This document shows, in pieces, positions 15,418 to 24,439 of a stretch of DNA of 64,000 nucleotides. Origin of the DNA: Scatonaster sp045598705 (GTDB lineage Bacteria; Bacillota; Clostridia; Saccharofermentanales; Saccharofermentanaceae); NCBI GenBank assembly GCA_045598705.1, contig JAZLMM010000007.1, forward strand, positions 45,097 through 109,096. The letters are read 5' to 3'. The notes under the pieces were generated by a model, which was given only the letters and a program-made list of their open reading frames with translations, searched no databases and had not been told where the DNA came from. Each line of letters begins with the position of its first letter. Within the stretch, counting starts at the first letter, position 1. A program made the translations under genes and the position numbers.

Positions 15418-16647
15418 ATGGACAATCAGGAACCGTCTTTGTTTGAAGAATTTCCGACTGTGTTCTCACAGGTAGCCAAAAGAAATGAAGGGAGCAATTA
15501 TCCACGTGAACGCGAGATCCTAACGATTCTTCGCGATGAACGTGAGAAGAATCTGTCGCCCTACGCATTTAAAACCAAGAACAGTCGAGGACGACTGAAA
15601 GAAGAAGAACCTTGCTTGGTTCGCTCGCCTTTCGAACGAGATACCGGAAGAATCATCTACTCGCAGGCTTTTCGAAGATTGCGTCATAAGACGCAGGTCT
15701 TCTTTAATGCCAAAAATGACCACATTTGCTCAAGAATCGAGCATGTGATCTATGTCAAATACATCGCCACGACGATCGCGCGAGCATTGAATCTCAACCT
15801 AGATTTGGTGGAAGCCATCGCCCTCGGTCATGATTTGGGCCATGCTCCTTTTGGACATACAGGTGAGAAAGTCTTGGAAGCTTGTGCCAAGAAATATGAC
15901 CCGGACATGATATTCCGACATGAGTATCAGAGCCTTCGTGTGATTGATATGTTGGAAGAACACGGACATGGCAAGCCGGAAGGATTGAACCTTTCCTTTG
16001 AGGTCCGTGATGGTATCGTTTCTCACTGCGGTGAGACGTATAGTGAGTACATCTTGGCACCATATCGGGATAAGCCGACGGATATGCTCCTAGATCCATC
16101 TCAGGCACTTAGTTCTAAGCCTGCAACATTGGAAGGATGCGTAGTACGGATCTCTGATAAGATTGCATACATCGGGCGTGATATCGAAGATGCTTGTTTG
16201 GCAGGCATTATGGAGATCGAAGATATTCCACCGGTAATTGCTTCCACACTCGGTTCAACTAACTCACAAATCATCAATACGCTTGTTCGTGACTTGATTC
16301 ACAATAGTCTGGATCGAGATGAAATTCGTCTTTCTGACGAAGCGGGTCAAGCGATGAAAGAACTTCTTGAAGAGAACGTTGCTCGTATCTATCGTTCAGA
16401 GAAGATTCGACGTTACGAAGAGAATATGAAGAACTGCATAGAGGGCCTATTTGAAGCATTGATGGGTGCTATGGCAGATAAAGAGAAGGCGGCAAGATCG
16501 AATAATCCAGTCTTCGAAGGAATGGCGAAATATGCTGCGGACTACCCGATTTCAGATGCCAAGAATGTACAAATGGTAGTGGATTATATTGCTGGCATGA
16601 CGGATTCTTTCGCCACGTCATGCTACGAGAACATCTACTGGATTTGA
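15418..16647 (+). CDS. dgt: dGTPase-like deoxynucleoside triphosphate triphosphohydrolase
   Basis: A 409-residue HD-superfamily enzyme that splits dNTPs to deoxynucleoside and triphosphate. The core shows RLRHKTQVF, RIEHVIYVKYIA and GHDLGHAPFGHTGE, giving the His ... HD ... Asp metal set, and later ISDKIAYIGRDIEDA with the last Asp. The product is shorter than the 505-residue E. coli enzyme and fits the Gram-positive dGTPase-like type. Start ATG 15418 has GGGAGG nine bases upstream. A possible promoter (TTGTGG, 15-base gap, TATACT at 15382) suggests its own transcription. The next gene, 25 bases on, is another HD-domain nucleotide hydrolase. Confidence 0.9.
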   Translation: MDNQEPSLFEEFPTVFSQVAKRNEGSNYPREREILTILRDEREKNLSPYAFKTKNSRGRLKEEEPCLVRSPFERDTGRIIYSQAFRRLRHKTQVFFNAKNDHICSRIEHVIYVKYIATTIARALNLNLDLVEAIALGHDLGHAPFGHTGEKVLEACAKKYDPDMIFRHEYQSLRVIDMLEEHGHGKPEGLNLSFEVRDGIVSHCGETYSEYILAPYRDKPTDMLLDPSQALSSKPATLEGCVVRISDKIAYIGRDIEDACLAGIMEIEDIPPVIASTLGSTNSQIINTLVRDLIHNSLDRDEIRLSDEAGQAMKELLEENVARIYRSEKIRRYEENMKNCIEGLFEALMGAMADKEKAARSNNPVFEGMAKYAADYPISDAKNVQMVVDYIAGMTDSFATSCYENIYWI

Positions 16648-16672
16648 ACGAACAAAGAAGAAGGTAAAGAGA

Positions 16673-17284
16673 ATGGAAACAACCGATAGGCAGTACAATT
16701 TCTACGCGATGCTAGACCGCATGCAGTATATTCAGCGTTGGGGACTTATGAGGAATACCCGACAGGAAAACTTGAAGGAGCACTGCTTTGATGTGGCTGT
16801 CATTGCCCATGCATTGGTGCTGATTCATAACGAAATTCTAAAGAAAGAGCCTATCGATCCATTTCTGACCATGGCCGAAGCCCTGTACCATGATGTGTCC
16901 GAAATTATTACGGGCGACTTGCCTACACCCATTAAGTATAAGAACCGCGAGTTGAAAACAGCGTATAAAGCGGTAGAGGCGGAAGCTTCCGAAAGCCTGT
17001 TGACACTGCTTCCAAACGAGATGCGTGATGCATACCAAGATTTGCTTCTTCCGAATCTTGAGGATGAGAAGCGAAAAGAGATTCATCGTCTTGTCAAAGT
17101 TGCGGACCGATTGAGTGCTTATCTCAAATGCCTGATGGAAGAGAAAGCAAATAACGATGAGTTCCGGTCAGCCAAGGAAAGCATTGAGACGTCTATTCAC
17201 GAGCTTCAATGCGAAGAAGCTGAGTTCTACATGACACATTTTGTCCCGCCATATGGCATGACGTTGGACGAAATCAGTCAGTAA
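16673..17284 (+). CDS. yfbR: YfbR-like 5'-deoxynucleotidase
   Basis: A 203-residue HD-domain protein of the YfbR type, which removes phosphate from 5'-deoxynucleoside monophosphates. Motifs: RWGLMRNTRQENLKEHCFD (first His), VIAHAL, YHDVSEIITGDLPTPIKY (HD motif with the ExxxGDLPTPxK signature), and VKVADRLSAYLKCLME (last Asp). Length is right. It sits directly after the dGTPase gene, so the pair joins dNTP triphosphohydrolysis with dNMP dephosphorylation. Ribosome binding site AAGAAGGTAAAGAG. The membrane-anchored hydrolase gene follows after only nine bases. Confidence 0.9.
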   Translation: METTDRQYNFYAMLDRMQYIQRWGLMRNTRQENLKEHCFDVAVIAHALVLIHNEILKKEPIDPFLTMAEALYHDVSEIITGDLPTPIKYKNRELKTAYKAVEAEASESLLTLLPNEMRDAYQDLLLPNLEDEKRKEIHRLVKVADRLSAYLKCLMEEKANNDEFRSAKESIETSIHELQCEEAEFYMTHFVPPYGMTLDEISQ

Positions 17285-17293
17285 GGAATAAAG

Positions 17294-19846
17294 ATGGGCG
17301 ATCAATTGCGAAAACTGTATATTTCACTTGCCGTTGCTACGGGCCTTCTGGGTATCATTCTTCTAGTTGCCGTAAGTGGCTCGCTGATCAGTATGCAGAA
17401 TACTTCATCGTTAACGCAAGAAGACAAAGATGCAATGTACCGCACGGCTGTGCTGACGCATACGGAAGAGGCTTTGCCATACTGGGAGCGAGAAGTACGA
17501 GCAGGATATCTGAACATCAGTGATTATGTCGAGAATCAGTTTACTTCACATCAATATCTTCTCGCCGGCAAAGATGATGCGGCATTTGCTTCGGACTTAG
17601 CGTGCGTAGCATATAACGATGCATATGACACTACAGAAATTCAGGAGATGCTCGAGAATCAATCAAGAAGATATGTAATCGAGAAGATCCTCAGTGATGA
17701 GAATGAGAAGTATTCTCCGATCAACGGATTTGCCGATGAAGAAGGTACATCTTGCTACGATATCGAGGTCACAAGTCCACTTGAAAATGAAGAAGGATAT
17801 GCATTTGGTATCCGTCAAATTGAGGGAACATTCGACATAGATGGTAAAGAGGTGCGAGCGGATTTCTTCGTGGATCAGTCGCTTCGTCCAGGGGAGATCT
17901 ATGCCCCTCAGACCTCTGGTCAAGTCGGCTTTACTATGGAGTGGAATACGAAGGGGGAAGTTCCGGGTCAGCATGAAGTCGTCATTCTTCTTCGTACTTC
18001 AGATGGACGTGGACAGGTCGTGACCGGAGGTGAGGTCACGATTCCTGATTGCACGACGATTCGAAATGATACAGTGGTGCCAAGCTCCATTGTGGCAGGA
18101 ACACAGGAGTCTTGGTATGAGATCAATGCCGAGAATCGTGATGTGTATGTCAATATATTAGAAGCTTCGACAGATATCTCTGCGTCACTTTATGATCGAT
18201 TCGGAAATCTCATTGGTTCTAACGACTTGAGTAATGCAGATTACGAAGTGCTACGTGGAAAATGTCAGCTTCAAGATGCAGATGTGCGAATGGATGAATA
18301 CGATGAGACAGCCAATGAATTCTTCATCCGTGTGAGAAGAAGTGAACATGCTGCGCCTTCTGTCGCGGAGATCACTTATGTAATGGTTCAATCCAAGGAA
18401 GTGGCGACATCTGAGAACACAGGATATCTGGCTGTCAAGAGCGATGTCGGTCCTGTCCCGACGCCAAGACCGACGGCCTCCGTATCAGACGAGGAACTGA
18501 ATGCTATCGTGAAGTGTGTGGATGAGAGCGGGCGTGAGATCGAAATGACTCGTTCTAGCCTCTCCTTCGTACCACTGAATGGATTTCTGACCGAACTCGT
18601 TTTTACCGATACCAATGAGAACATACTTCCAATCTATCCTGAATTCTCCATGGATACTTTCGAATATGCGATTGTCGGTGATTCGTTCGATAAAATCGGG
18701 ATCCAGTATACAGCAGTGGAAGGATATGCTTCGAAGGTTAGCTTGGAGAATATGTCCATGTTTGACCCGGTTCCTAGTGGGCTCCAGACCGTCAATACGC
18801 AGGAAGGACAGAACGAAGTAGTCGTTACCGTAATCTCCATAGATGGTTCGAAGCGAGAATATACACTTCATCTCTTGCAGGGTCAAGATACTGAAGGATT
18901 CAGGAAAAGAACGTTATCCAAGTTTCCACAATCATACAGCAACGGCCTATGGCTTCTGCACTGCCTGCATCCGAATTATCAGTTCGAAGCATATTCTGTG
19001 GGAAAGACATTCGCCGAGGTATTGGAAAATGAAGATCACGGCAGTCGGAGCTTAGCAAGTTCATATTACAATCCGACATGGGTCAAGAAAGGAAGCCCCG
19101 TGTACGATGGAAGTTCGTGGAAGGCAGCGAAGCCGGAGGTCATCTCCTACTTTATGGACCCAAGAAACTTCCTGACACCAACTGGTATCTTCCAGTTTGA
19201 GAAGCTTTCTTTTGACGATCGGGTACACACGATCGATGGTATTCAAACCATGATTCGGAACTCTTTCCTAAACGAGGAGGATCCGCCTTATGCACAGATC
19301 TTACTCAAAGCGGGACAAGATGCGAACGTGTCGCCATATTTCCTTACCAGCCGCATTATCCAAGAGATGGGCAGAGATGGAGAATCTGAGTTGGCACACG
19401 GTACGCTTCCAGGTTACGAGGGTTACTACAATTTCTACAACATTGGCTCTACACCTGATCCCGAAGTGAAGAATGGTGCACGCATTAACGGTGCCAAATA
19501 TGCGAAGTATGGATCTGAACCGCAGAAGAAAGAAATCACACCTGATGAAGAAGCGCTTCTGCTTCCATGGACAACGCCTGAACGTGCGATCTGTGGTGGT
19601 GCGATGTGGATTGCCAAGAGCTATATCGAAATCGGACAGGATACACTTTACTTCCAGAAGTTCGACATTGTTGAGAATGAGGATGGATTATATAAGCACC
19701 AATATGCGCAGAATATCTCCATGGCTTCCAATGAGGGTGTTCGATACTATCACGCATATGCTTCACAGGACATGCTGGAGTCTTCTTTCGTCTTTGTCAT
19801 CCCAGTTTATGAAGATATGCCAAATGATTATGGCAAACTCCCGTAA
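17294..19846 (+). CDS. Membrane-anchored cell-wall hydrolase with cadherin-like and glucosaminidase domains
   Basis: 850 residues. An N-terminal transmembrane helix (~9-32) is followed by a long extracellular part: beta-rich segments to ~390, a short PTPRPTASVS linker, a cadherin-like beta-sandwich (~430-535, ending EYTLHLLQ), and a C-terminal glucosaminidase-like domain (~560-830). In the latter, FMDPRNFL, LTSRIIQEMGRDGES with the likely catalytic Glu, YNFYNIG, and IAKSYIEIGQDTLYFQKFD are typical of family-73-type N-acetylglucosaminidases acting on peptidoglycan. Start ATG 17294 with AAGGAATAAAG. The next gene also carries a cadherin-like domain but has its own promoter. Confidence 0.8.
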   Translation: MGDQLRKLYISLAVATGLLGIILLVAVSGSLISMQNTSSLTQEDKDAMYRTAVLTHTEEALPYWEREVRAGYLNISDYVENQFTSHQYLLAGKDDAAFASDLACVAYNDAYDTTEIQEMLENQSRRYVIEKILSDENEKYSPINGFADEEGTSCYDIEVTSPLENEEGYAFGIRQIEGTFDIDGKEVRADFFVDQSLRPGEIYAPQTSGQVGFTMEWNTKGEVPGQHEVVILLRTSDGRGQVVTGGEVTIPDCTTIRNDTVVPSSIVAGTQESWYEINAENRDVYVNILEASTDISASLYDRFGNLIGSNDLSNADYEVLRGKCQLQDADVRMDEYDETANEFFIRVRRSEHAAPSVAEITYVMVQSKEVATSENTGYLAVKSDVGPVPTPRPTASVSDEELNAIVKCVDESGREIEMTRSSLSFVPLNGFLTELVFTDTNENILPIYPEFSMDTFEYAIVGDSFDKIGIQYTAVEGYASKVSLENMSMFDPVPSGLQTVNTQEGQNEVVVTVISIDGSKREYTLHLLQGQDTEGFRKRTLSKFPQSYSNGLWLLHCLHPNYQFEAYSVGKTFAEVLENEDHGSRSLASSYYNPTWVKKGSPVYDGSSWKAAKPEVISYFMDPRNFLTPTGIFQFEKLSFDDRVHTIDGIQTMIRNSFLNEEDPPYAQILLKAGQDANVSPYFLTSRIIQEMGRDGESELAHGTLPGYEGYYNFYNIGSTPDPEVKNGARINGAKYAKYGSEPQKKEITPDEEALLLPWTTPERAICGGAMWIAKSYIEIGQDTLYFQKFDIVENEDGLYKHQYAQNISMASNEGVRYYHAYASQDMLESSFVFVIPVYEDMPNDYGKLP

Positions 19847-19851
19847 AAGAT

Positions 19852-19880
19852 TTGCGAACAAGTGGGGTTTCCTATATAAT
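19852..19880 (+). promoter_or_regulatory. Promoter of the cadherin-like surface-protein gene
   Basis: TTGCGA at 19852-19857, a 17-base spacer, and a perfect TATAAT at 19875-19880. It starts right after the stop codon of the glucosaminidase gene. Transcription would start near 19887. Confidence 0.75.
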
Positions 19881-19926
19881 GCAGGCAGATAAATGAATGA
19901 ACCAGACGTTAGGTGCTGTTTACGAT

Positions 19927-21405
19927 ATGACGAAAAAACATACTATAATTTCTGGGAAAGTATACCTTTCCCTTCTGCTTACATTCCTGTTGGTATTCCT
20001 GCCGTTGAGGATGAGCCGCGCGGCGGGAGGCGTAACCGTTAATCTTGCTTTCCGAGAAGCGTCGGCGCAAGCAGGTGAGACGGTGACACTCGATGTGAGT
20101 TTCAGCGCTTTCCCTTCCATCACGAGATTTGGACCAATCGAAGTCGGATATGATGAGGGTGCATTGGAACTTCAAGATGTCATGATCGGAAGAGATCTGC
20201 ATGGCTTCCAGTTGGACTATGAGATGGCAGAAAGCGGAACAGCCGTTATCTTCTCAGCCGTGAACGAGAAAGAAGAGGAGGCGATCCTGCAGAGTACATC
20301 CTCTGAGACCGGTGAGCAAACAGATCCGGTCATCACCAAGCCTTCCGTCTTTGCGAGCGATACGCCGATCGTAGTGGCATCCATACGATTCCAAGTAAAG
20401 GCCGAGGCCCGAGGCGAGGTCAAAGCGTGGCTGGGTAGTATCTCCGGTCTTCGAGACAGTGCATGGGAAGGTGTGGTTGCAGGGGCAGGAACCGGTGCTT
20501 CTTTCATCGTGCAGGCGATGGTTTCTTCTGAAGCAACGTTATCTTCGTTGTCTGTGGGTTCTTTTGCCATCGAACCGGAATTCGACCCGGGTATTTTCAC
20601 ATATAAGATGACGGTGTCGAAGAATGTAACAGATGTAACGATTCATGCAGTTGCGTATAACCTAAATTCTAAAGTTGCCATTGAAGGTGAATCTAATCTT
20701 GTGATCGGCAATAATACTGCATCTGTGACGGTAACGGCAGAAGATGGTGAGAATGTGAAGGTATACACAATCGAGATCTATCGTTCCGATGCACTTCTTG
20801 TCGAAGATATTCACTTCGAGGACAAGGATGGACAAGTATTCTCGTTCGCTTCTTTCCCAGAGAAATTGGTCATTCCAAATGAGTTCTACCAGTCTACCTG
20901 CTATGTGGATGGGAATGAAGTGCCATGTTTCCGAAGAGACGGTGTGTTGAGCGTACTCTTATACTGCCGCCAAGAAGACTCAAGACCAGATCTTTACATC
21001 TATAACCAGGAAACGGATACCATGCGCCGTTATGAGCCGGGCAAGATGATCATGCGTTCTTCGGTGGTGCTGACGGTGGCGGAGAAACCTACTGGCGTGA
21101 TGATACCAGAAGGGTTCAAACCAGGCAAAGTCGCCTATGGAACGGGTGAAATAGATGGATATATCTCAGAGAAGGATTCCACGCATATTGTGTATCTGCA
21201 GTCAGAAGATGGCAACGCGAGGTTCTATGTGATGGAATCTTCCGGTGAAGTATACCCATATCGTGTGCCAAAGAACAACAGCAGACTGTTTTTGTATTTG
21301 TGCATTGTATGTGCTAGTATAGCGGTTGTTGAAGCTTTGATTATCGGTTATCTGGTATATCGGAGAAGAGCATATCGTCGTAAAGTTAATCCCAAGAGAG
21401 TCTGA
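19927..21405 (+). CDS. Surface protein with cohesin-like and cadherin-like domains and C-terminal membrane anchor
   Basis: About 492 residues. A signal peptide (TKKHTIISG, then LSLLLTFLLVFLP) ends near RMSRA-AGG. The next ~165 residues (VTVNLAFREASAQAGETVTLDVSF ... VVASIRFQVKA) have the look of a cohesin-like beta-sandwich. A cadherin-like sandwich follows (ATLSSLSVGSFAIEPEF to VYTIEIYRSD), then a polar region, and a C-terminal transmembrane helix (LYLCIVCASIAVVEALIIGYLVY) with a basic RRRAYRRKVNPKR tail. It is a type I membrane protein with an extracellular beta-rich part; ligand unknown. An ATG at 19897 is in frame but would leave a leader of only ~10 bases; ATG 19927 has AGGTG upstream and a clean signal peptide. 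Transcription probably continues into gtrA and folC. Confidence 0.7.
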   Translation: MTKKHTIISGKVYLSLLLTFLLVFLPLRMSRAAGGVTVNLAFREASAQAGETVTLDVSFSAFPSITRFGPIEVGYDEGALELQDVMIGRDLHGFQLDYEMAESGTAVIFSAVNEKEEEAILQSTSSETGEQTDPVITKPSVFASDTPIVVASIRFQVKAEARGEVKAWLGSISGLRDSAWEGVVAGAGTGASFIVQAMVSSEATLSSLSVGSFAIEPEFDPGIFTYKMTVSKNVTDVTIHAVAYNLNSKVAIEGESNLVIGNNTASVTVTAEDGENVKVYTIEIYRSDALLVEDIHFEDKDGQVFSFASFPEKLVIPNEFYQSTCYVDGNEVPCFRRDGVLSVLLYCRQEDSRPDLYIYNQETDTMRRYEPGKMIMRSSVVLTVAEKPTGVMIPEGFKPGKVAYGTGEIDGYISEKDSTHIVYLQSEDGNARFYVMESSGEVYPYRVPKNNSRLFLYLCIVCASIAVVEALIIGYLVYRRRAYRRKVNPKRV

Positions 21406-21415
21406 GGAACGAGAA

Positions 21416-21982
21416 ATGAGCGAGAATAATAAGCCGACAGGATTAAAGAAATTGATGAGAAACAAGAAGATTCAGGAACTGTTCTGGTACTTCGTATTCG
21501 GCATGTTGACGACAATCGTGAACCTAGTGGTATTTGCGATTCTGGATAAGTTGATCGGTGCGCACTGGGAAGTGAAGATCATCCGTTGGAACATCGACCT
21601 ATTCACCGTGTTCATCAATGTCGTAGCATGGGTGGCCGCCATTGTCTTTGCTTATGTCACCAACAAGCTCTTCGTCTTCCACACCAAGGGAAACATCAAG
21701 AAAGAGTTCATCAGCTTCGTGGTGGCGCGACTCTTTACCTTCTTTGCATTTGAAGTTGGACTGTTCTCTCTGGGCCTGATGGTTATGGAGAACTCTTTCA
21801 ATATGCCGGCTGAAGATCTGCTCATTAACTGCTTCGGCTTCGAGGTAACAAACAAGTATATCGTCAAGATGTTCATTGCAGTATTCGTTGTCGTTGCAAA
21901 CTATGTGTTCAGCAAGCTCTTCATCTTCAAGAAGAAAGACGAGCAGAAGGTGGAAGAGAAGAAAATCGGGGAAGAGGCGTAA
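21416..21982 (+). CDS. GtrA family membrane protein
   Basis: 188 residues with four hydrophobic helices and the GtrA pattern: ELFWYFVFGMLTTIVNLVVF at the first helix, then VAAIVFAYVTNKLFVF, and near the end VVVANYVFSKLFIFK. GtrA proteins are thought to help flip polyprenyl-linked sugars or otherwise take part in cell-surface polysaccharide synthesis. The basic N-terminus and the KKKDEQKVEEKK tail are cytoplasmic. ATG after GAGGAACGAGAA. It lies 10 bases after the previous gene and six bases before folC. Confidence 0.85.
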   Translation: MSENNKPTGLKKLMRNKKIQELFWYFVFGMLTTIVNLVVFAILDKLIGAHWEVKIIRWNIDLFTVFINVVAWVAAIVFAYVTNKLFVFHTKGNIKKEFISFVVARLFTFFAFEVGLFSLGLMVMENSFNMPAEDLLINCFGFEVTNKYIVKMFIAVFVVVANYVFSKLFIFKKKDEQKVEEKKIGEEA

Positions 21983-21988
21983 GACGAA

Positions 21989-23413
21989 ATGGTTGATCTC
22001 AATGCGCCGGCATTCCTTCAAAATGCCAATAAATTTGGAATTAAATTAGGACTGGAACGTATGCAGTCCCTCCTTGAGAAATTAGGCAATCCGGAAAAAT
22101 CACTTCATGCGTATCACATTGCCGGCACGAACGGCAAAGGATCAGTTAGTGCATACTGTGCGTCCATGCTGGCCTGGGATGGCAAGAAAGTCGGACTATA
22201 TACCTCGCCATTTCTGGAACGCTTCTCCGAGAGAATCCGCGTGCTGGACGGACGTGAAGGACTTCTTTCTTGGGAGAAGGACGATACTTACGGTGAGATC
22301 GATGCGAAACGCCTCTCAGAACTCTCGGATCTTGTGGAATCCAAGGTGGCAGAACTGATCGCTGAAGGGCAAGAGCATCCAACCGAATTCGAACTCGTGA
22401 CGGCGGTGGCTTTCTTATATTTCAAAGAACAGCAATGCGACGCAGTGGTGCTGGAGACGGGCCTTGGCGGAAGACTGGATTCGACGAATGTGATTGAAAA
22501 GCCGGTTGCAACGATAATCACGGCACTGGGATACGATCACATGGATCGCTTGGGAGATACTCTCGGGAAGATTGCCGGCGAGAAGGGCGGCATTATTAAA
22601 GAGAGTTGCCCAGTCTATGCTATCGATACCCACCAATCTGCGGTTGAGGCCGCCGATGCGGAAGAGGCGAAGCAGGTCATCACGGATATCGCAGCTGCCA
22701 AACATGCCCCGCTACAATGGGTGCCGGTTCATGCCGCCGAGCGGACCGGTCAGAATCTGAATGGTCAGATCTTCACCTTCGAAGGAAAGACATATACGAT
22801 TCGCATGCATGGCGGCTATCAGCTGGATAATGCGACCTTAGCCCTGACGGCCATGAAGGACTTCGTCTCCCAAGAAGCACGTCAGGAAGGACTTGCCCAC
22901 ACCATGTGGAAAGGCCGTCTGGAAGCAATCTCCCAGAACCCGACCATTATCCTTGATGGTGCACATAACCCACAGGGCATCACATCTTTCGTTGCTTTTG
23001 CCGACGAGATGGAAACACTTCGAGAACTTCCGCCATGTGAGGTCATTATGGGTGTTATGGCCGATAAGGATGTCACCCGGATGCTCTCGATCCTCATCGA
23101 GAACTGGAGCGTGCCGCTGGGCAGGATCACATTGGTGACTCCGCATCAGAAACGTGCCATGCCGGCACGGGAATTGAAAGAGGCGTGGGAACAGTCTTTG
23201 CGGAATAGTTTTGTGTTTTACAATTCCAGCTCGTGTATGTATAATGCTAGGGAAAAACTGATCGTGGTGGAAGAATCAGAGGTGGCCTGCCGAAATGCAG
23301 TCGACCGTGCGATTCGAACCGGTGCACCGATCTACATGATCGGTTCTCTCTACCTTCTTGGCGAAGCGAGAGGCGTCATCTTGGATGCGCTGCACCAACG
23401 CGGTCTGAAGTAA
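21989..23413 (+). CDS. folC: Bifunctional folylpolyglutamate synthase / dihydrofolate synthase
   Basis: A 474-residue Mur-ligase-type enzyme that adds glutamate to dihydropteroate and to folates. Motifs: the P-loop HIAGTNGKGSVSAY, the SPFLERFSERI loop, LETGLGGRLDSTN, ITALGYDHMDRLG, GEKGGIIK and ILDGAHNPQG. It is slightly longer than the usual ~430 residues, owing to inserts around 80-110. The ATG is six bases after gtrA. The TPR membrane protein follows after 21 bases, so gtrA-folC-TPR probably form one transcript. Confidence 0.93.
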   Translation: MVDLNAPAFLQNANKFGIKLGLERMQSLLEKLGNPEKSLHAYHIAGTNGKGSVSAYCASMLAWDGKKVGLYTSPFLERFSERIRVLDGREGLLSWEKDDTYGEIDAKRLSELSDLVESKVAELIAEGQEHPTEFELVTAVAFLYFKEQQCDAVVLETGLGGRLDSTNVIEKPVATIITALGYDHMDRLGDTLGKIAGEKGGIIKESCPVYAIDTHQSAVEAADAEEAKQVITDIAAAKHAPLQWVPVHAAERTGQNLNGQIFTFEGKTYTIRMHGGYQLDNATLALTAMKDFVSQEARQEGLAHTMWKGRLEAISQNPTIILDGAHNPQGITSFVAFADEMETLRELPPCEVIMGVMADKDVTRMLSILIENWSVPLGRITLVTPHQKRAMPARELKEAWEQSLRNSFVFYNSSSCMYNAREKLIVVEESEVACRNAVDRAIRTGAPIYMIGSLYLLGEARGVILDALHQRGLK

Positions 23414-23434
23414 AGAAAAGACAGGACAGCACAT

Positions 23435-24400
23435 ATGGATTGGAAAACAGCAGGACAGACAATACCGGAGATTACCATCCGTGACTTGGTTGTTTTCCGT
23501 CTCCCACCGGAGGAGGCGGAACAGCTTGCTCACCAGTATAATCGTGCGGTCTTTAACATCAATAACGATGGCGCAGATGTGGCCATCATCTCTCTAAAGA
23601 AGATCATTACCGATCATCCGAACTGGGGCGAAGCTTCCTTGCTGTTCGGTATCTGCGTGGCCCAGTGTGGCGAATATCACCGATCACTTGCTTGCTTCGA
23701 GCATGCCCTGACCTGTGGACTTCATTCCCAGTCCATGACGGAACTTGCACAGTTCTGCCTTGCACAGGCGAAGACAGACTCAGAGAAAGCACAGAATGAA
23801 GCAGAGAAGAAAGCTTCCGAAGAATCTCCGTTAAAAGCACTGTCCACTTCGATTATGCGTCAGGAGTCACCGATGGTGGCGGAGGCGGAGAACCGCGAAC
23901 GTATCCACGTACAGGCTCCGATCCTCATCAAGGCGCCGAAAAAGCCGAGAAAGAGAAGAATCGCAACGGAGAAGGAGATCCGCGATGCACTGGCTCAGTC
24001 GACTTCCTCAAATGGTGAGATCCCGGATGAGAAGATTAATGTAGATTTCCCGAAGACACCGGCCGAGAAAATGCGAACGACCTTAATCGTACTGGCAGTA
24101 ATCGCTGTGCTGGTTGGATTGTTCTTCCTCGTACGCTTCGTCATTCTCCCTGTCTTTGACCGTTCTGAAGCGAAGACGAATGAGAAGAAGATTGAGTATT
24201 TGGAAGAAGCCCTCGAAGCCCATAAAGATGAACCGGTCATTGAGGAGATTCTCGCGGGTTATAACCAAGAATTCTCAGAAGAGAATCAGAAAACGACGAC
24301 GAGCACCGCAGAGACGACTACCGTGGAAACGCCGGCGGACACGACGGCAGAAGATACTACCCCCGCAGACACCGTGGCAGATACTGCGAGTGAGACTTGA
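23435..24400 (+). CDS. TPR-containing single-pass membrane protein
   Basis: 321 residues. The N-terminal ~115 residues hold about two tetratricopeptide-like helix pairs (YNRAVFNINNDGADVAIISL, then LLFGICVAQCGEYHRSLACF), suggesting protein-protein contacts in the cytoplasm. A charged linker with KKPRKRR leads to one transmembrane helix (~212-235, LIVLAVIAVLVGLFFLVRFVI). The C-terminus is outside and ends in a Thr-rich low-complexity stretch (TTTSTAETTTVE, then TTAEDTT), possibly a wall-embedded tail. No enzyme motif is seen; function unknown. It sits between folC and thrC, co-directional with both. Confidence 0.7.
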   Translation: MDWKTAGQTIPEITIRDLVVFRLPPEEAEQLAHQYNRAVFNINNDGADVAIISLKKIITDHPNWGEASLLFGICVAQCGEYHRSLACFEHALTCGLHSQSMTELAQFCLAQAKTDSEKAQNEAEKKASEESPLKALSTSIMRQESPMVAEAENRERIHVQAPILIKAPKKPRKRRIATEKEIRDALAQSTSSNGEIPDEKINVDFPKTPAEKMRTTLIVLAVIAVLVGLFFLVRFVILPVFDRSEAKTNEKKIEYLEEALEAHKDEPVIEEILAGYNQEFSEENQKTTTSTAETTTVETPADTTAEDTTPADTVADTASET

Positions 24401-24439
24401 TATAACGTATTTAAGACATAGAAGAGGAGTGATTGTTCT

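Noticed and set aside
24401..24439. T-box or threonine attenuator before thrC
   Set aside because: Only 39 bases separate the genes; there is no room for a T-box or leader peptide.
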